The notes beneath the pieces are model-generated. The model did no database searches. It saw only the letters and a list, made by a program, of their open reading frames with translations, and was not told where the DNA came from. A program made the translations under genes and the position numbers. Shown here one piece after another: positions 6,105-8,029 of a stretch of DNA of 8,029 bases. The stretch's first letter is position 1. Each line of letters opens with the position of its first letter. The DNA is from Candidatus Stercoripulliclostridium merdigallinarum (GTDB taxonomy: Bacteria > Bacillota > Clostridia > Christensenellales > DTU072): assembly GCA_018714575.1 (NCBI GenBank), contig DVNF01000177.1:1-8029 (forward strand), in the 5' to 3' direction.

Positions 6105-7265
6105 ATGACGAAATGCAGGGTTTGCGGTGAACTGAATCCCGACGGTAACAAGTTTTGCGCGGCGTGCGGCGCCAGATTGGAGGATAACGCCAAAGCGGCT
6201 TTGACGGAAGCGTTGGAAAATGCCGAAAAAGAATTCGACAAGGACTCTTTGGTGTCGATGGACAAATCGCGCATTACTTACGTATGTTCCGTTTGCGGCA
6301 GCGTCAACCGTATCGATCAGGACAAATGCAGCCGTTGCGGAAAACCTCGCCCCAGAAGCGAATATATTAATGCGTTAAGGCGCATTAAACAGGGCGAAGC
6401 GCTGCGCGAAGAGCGCGCTACTTTGGTGGCGCCGATAGCCGTAGCCGCGCCGGTGCCCGTATTAGAGCCGGAACCGGCTCCGGAACCCGAACCGCAACCC
6501 GAACCCGAGCAGACTTCCGCTCCCGCACCCGTCGTTCAAGCCGTATCGGGTCAGGCTCCGGCAGTACAACAACCCTTCGTGATCGTACCTTACGTCAATC
6601 CCACTCAGCCGCTATGGCAATATAACCCCAACCAACTGTACCGCTACGAAGCGTACACGCCGGAGGAATTGGAGGCCAGACGCCAACAGCGCGAGATGGA
6701 GGAAATGCAAAGAAAGATGCAGGAAGCCGCGTCGGCGGCAGCGGCAAATGCCGCTCAGCCCGCGCCTGCGACGGAAGCCGGCGCTCCCGTTGCGGCAAAG
6801 GCGAAAAAATCCCGCCTGAAACCTGCGCTGATCGGAATATTGTCGCTGGCGGCGGTTGTCGTGCTGGCGATCACCTGCTTTATGGCTGATCTGACTGTAT
6901 ACGGCGGCAAATCGGCGGTCGATATGTTTACATGGCAGGTTCGGATCGAAAATACCTGGCAATTCGTTTTACAGGTTTCCGCGATCGCCATGATCTGCCT
7001 TGCGGCGTTTACGTTTATTTATTCCTTTATCCGATTGATAGTAGGTAAACGTTGCGCGTTGGATTGGCTGGCGCCTTTGGTATGGTTGGCGGCTTCGGCG
7101 CTGTTCGTAGTATCCGCATATATGTGGGATAACGGCGTCGCCGAAATCGGCATAGCCGGATGGGTAGCGGCAGTAGCGTCGGTCCCCGCTTTCATTATCG
7201 GAATCGTTTCCTCAAAGAAAGCCAAAAAACCGGCAAAAGCAGCTAAAACCGGCGAGAAGAAATAA
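6105..7265 (+). CDS. Double zinc-ribbon protein with four C-terminal membrane helices
   Basis: A 386-residue protein of unknown function. It opens directly with a zinc ribbon (Cys4, Cys7, Cys18, Cys21; CRVC...CAAC). A second ribbon follows (Cys61, Cys64, Cys75, Cys78; CSVC...CSRC) after a helical, acidic/alanine-rich spacer. Residues 105-160 are Pro/Ala/Glu-rich, with an alternating Glu-Pro run at 121-135. Residues 162-184 are Tyr/Asn/Pro/Gln-rich, and 185-212 form a charged, probably coiled-coil helix (EELEARRQQREMEEMQRK). After a Lys-rich patch (232-239) come four likely helices near 241-261, 287-313, 321-341 and 347-369, and a Lys-rich tail. The ribbons and the tail are probably cytoplasmic. 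Zinc ribbons of this type are common at the N termini of Clostridia membrane proteins, but the role is unknown. The start was chosen for its SD and promoter position. No terminator follows, so cotranscription with the gene at 7393 is likely. Confidence 0.88.
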   Translation: MTKCRVCGELNPDGNKFCAACGARLEDNAKAALTEALENAEKEFDKDSLVSMDKSRITYVCSVCGSVNRIDQDKCSRCGKPRPRSEYINALRRIKQGEALREERATLVAPIAVAAPVPVLEPEPAPEPEPQPEPEQTSAPAPVVQAVSGQAPAVQQPFVIVPYVNPTQPLWQYNPNQLYRYEAYTPEELEARRQQREMEEMQRKMQEAASAAAANAAQPAPATEAGAPVAAKAKKSRLKPALIGILSLAAVVVLAITCFMADLTVYGGKSAVDMFTWQVRIENTWQFVLQVSAIAMICLAAFTFIYSFIRLIVGKRCALDWLAPLVWLAASALFVVSAYMWDNGVAEIGIAGWVAAVASVPAFIIGIVSSKKAKKPAKAAKTGEKK

Positions 7266-7296
7266 TAAACCGAATAAATAGAAGTATAAAAGAGGG

Positions 7297-7368
7297 CGCT
7301 CAAGAGCGATCGACGCGCTTTAACGCTTGAAACGTTACAAAGCGGCAATAGACCGTCCGACGGGACGG
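7297..7368 (+). other. Hairpin-rich spacer between the last two genes
   Basis: The 127-base gap holds three potential hairpins. CGCT/AGCG encloses CAAG (7297-7308). A 10-bp stem made of CGCTTTAACG (7316-7325) and CGTTA...AAGCG (7333-7344) carries a 2-base CA bulge and a 7-base loop. CCGTCC/GGACGG (7353-7358 and 7363-7368) encloses GACG. None is followed by a T run, so they are unlikely to be terminators. They would lie in the leader or intercistronic part of the mRNA, just upstream of a strong SD. No known riboswitch class is recognised. Confidence 0.4.
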
Positions 7369-7378
7369 GAACGCACCG

Positions 7379-7386
7379 AAAGGAGG
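7379..7386 (+). promoter_or_regulatory. Ribosome binding site of the last gene
   Basis: AAAGGAGG, a near-perfect SD, lies 6 bases before the ATG at 7393 and is the main support for that start. Confidence 0.88.
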
Positions 7387-7392
7387 ACGAAT

Positions 7393-8029
7393 ATGGCGAA
7401 GAACAATCAGGGCGGCGGTATAAAGCTACCGCGCAGCATGTACAACAGTCCGTATATGCAAAATTACGTGGCTGCCCGCATGGAGAAACCCAAAGTCGGA
7501 AAGCCCGTGAAAATGGTGACCGTGTCGCGTCCCGGAAAGGACGCGCTGTACTCGCTTCCTATGGATATCGGAATGGGAGCCGGCGCCGACATGGGCTATA
7601 ACATGGGTTACAACGCCGATTTCGGAATGGGAGCCGACGCCGGCTACGTCGAGCCTGCGGCAGCAAAACCCAAACGCGCCAGAAGGTTCGTGCCGGTGCT
7701 GTTGATAGTCTTATTTACGTTGCTGTACATAGCGGTATTGGGATTAAGTTATCTGAATTTGGACGCTTTGGCGGATTATAACGGATACTTTGCCATGTAC
7801 GAGGGCAATCCCGATGCCGAGGAATTGGTAGTCGATACCGAATCGACCGAGGAAACCGGCACGGAAAGCGCCGAAGCCGCCACCGAAAATACCGACGCGG
7901 ATACCGATGCGGATACCGATGCGAATACCGACGGAACGGAAGAAGGTACGGCAGCGGGAACGGACGCTACGGAGGGATCGGAGGATGAGGATGTTCCCGA
8001 ACCTGAAATGGTGAAAGTCGGCGTAGAGG
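7393..8029 (+). CDS. Single-pass membrane protein with acidic ectodomain (3'-truncated)
   Basis: An open frame of at least 212 codons that runs off the window; not recognised as any known family. Residues 1-95 form a basic then Gly/Met/Tyr/Asp/Asn-rich head with a repeated block (MGAGAD at 61-66 and again as MGADAG at 79-84, with MGYNMGYNAD between). A positive stretch (KPKRARR, about 92-98) precedes one hydrophobic helix, about 99-121 (FVPVLLIVLFTLLYIAVLGL), so the head should be inside and the rest outside. Residues 136-205 are strongly acidic and low-complexity, dominated by Thr, Glu, Asp and Ala, with a four-residue TDAD-like repeat. The last residues (PEPEMVKVGVE) look like the start of a more ordered domain. 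It follows the zinc-ribbon membrane gene by 127 bases without a terminator, suggesting one operon. An extracellular linker leading to a cell-surface domain is plausible but unproven. Confidence 0.82.
   Translation, partial: MAKNNQGGGIKLPRSMYNSPYMQNYVAARMEKPKVGKPVKMVTVSRPGKDALYSLPMDIGMGAGADMGYNMGYNADFGMGADAGYVEPAAAKPKRARRFVPVLLIVLFTLLYIAVLGLSYLNLDALADYNGYFAMYEGNPDAEELVVDTESTEETGTESAEAATENTDADTDADTDANTDGTEEGTAAGTDATEGSEDEDVPEPEMVKVGVE
7570..7644 (+). repeat. Imperfect in-frame direct repeat in the Gly/Met-rich head
   Basis: GGAATGGGAGCCG begins at 7570 and again at 7624, 54 bases apart; the two 21-base units (to 7590 and 7644) differ at a few positions near their ends. They encode GMGAGAD and GMGADAG. 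Between them lies MGYNMGYNADF, itself a small internal repeat of MGYN. Confidence 0.75.
7894..7929 (+). repeat. Three tandem 12-base units in the acidic ectodomain
   Basis: Three consecutive units GACGCGGATACC, GATGCGGATACC and GATGCGAATACC occupy 7894-7905, 7906-7917 and 7918-7929. Each encodes four residues (DADT, DADT, DANT), so gain or loss of a unit keeps the frame and only changes linker length. Confidence 0.85.

Noticed and set aside
7285..7290. TATAAA as a -10 box for a separate promoter of the last gene
   Set aside because: No acceptable -35 sequence lies 16-18 bases upstream, so cotranscription from the promoter at 6011 is the simpler reading.
1..8029. CRISPR array, tRNA/rRNA gene, insertion sequence or phage genes
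   Set aside because: No regularly spaced repeats, RNA-gene-like folds, transposase motifs or terminal inverted repeats were seen; the only repeats are short and explained by hairpins or low-complexity coding sequence.

Overview
The window looks like a chromosomal piece from a low-to-mid G+C Gram-positive anaerobe, most likely an uncultured gut-type Clostridia member (Bacillota). This is inferred from strong AAGGAGG-type ribosome binding sites, sigma-A promoters with 17-base spacers, U-tailed terminators, a DUF6512-like membrane protein and a heterodimeric ABC exporter of a kind common in Clostridia. No phage, IS, tRNA, rRNA or CRISPR signature was seen.

Layout: (1) 1-1185 is the 3' two-thirds of an AMP-forming acyl-CoA synthetase gene, closed by a near-perfect intrinsic terminator. 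(2) 1308-1835, minus strand, encodes a small polytopic DUF6512-like protein; it converges on the synthetase gene and diverges from the transporter operon. (3) 1836-2082 is a divergent regulatory gap with two inverted repeats and an almost consensus sigma-A promoter. (4) 2083-5749 is a two-gene operon with an 8-base overlap. It encodes the two half-transporters of a heterodimeric ABC exporter. One subunit has degenerate ATPase residues, the other carries the intact catalytic ones. (5) 5750-6050 is non-coding: a terminator hairpin directly abutting a second, perfect 14-bp hairpin, then AT-rich DNA and a second near-consensus promoter. (6) 6105-7265 encodes an unusual double zinc-ribbon, four-helix membrane protein. 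(7) 7393-8029 is the 5' part of a gene, cut by the window edge, for a single-pass membrane protein with a Gly/Met/Tyr/Asp-rich cytoplasmic head and a very acidic Thr/Asp/Glu ectodomain. No terminator separates 6 and 7, so they are probably cotranscribed through a hairpin-rich 127-base spacer.

Working picture: the exporter subunits act together as one pump with one active and one crippled ATP site; its substrate cannot be read from the sequence. The synthetase activates a carboxylic acid to its CoA thioester and has no obvious link to the exporter. The last two genes are the least familiar content: both encode membrane proteins with low-complexity soluble parts. They may form a small envelope-associated module, but no function can be assigned from sequence alone.
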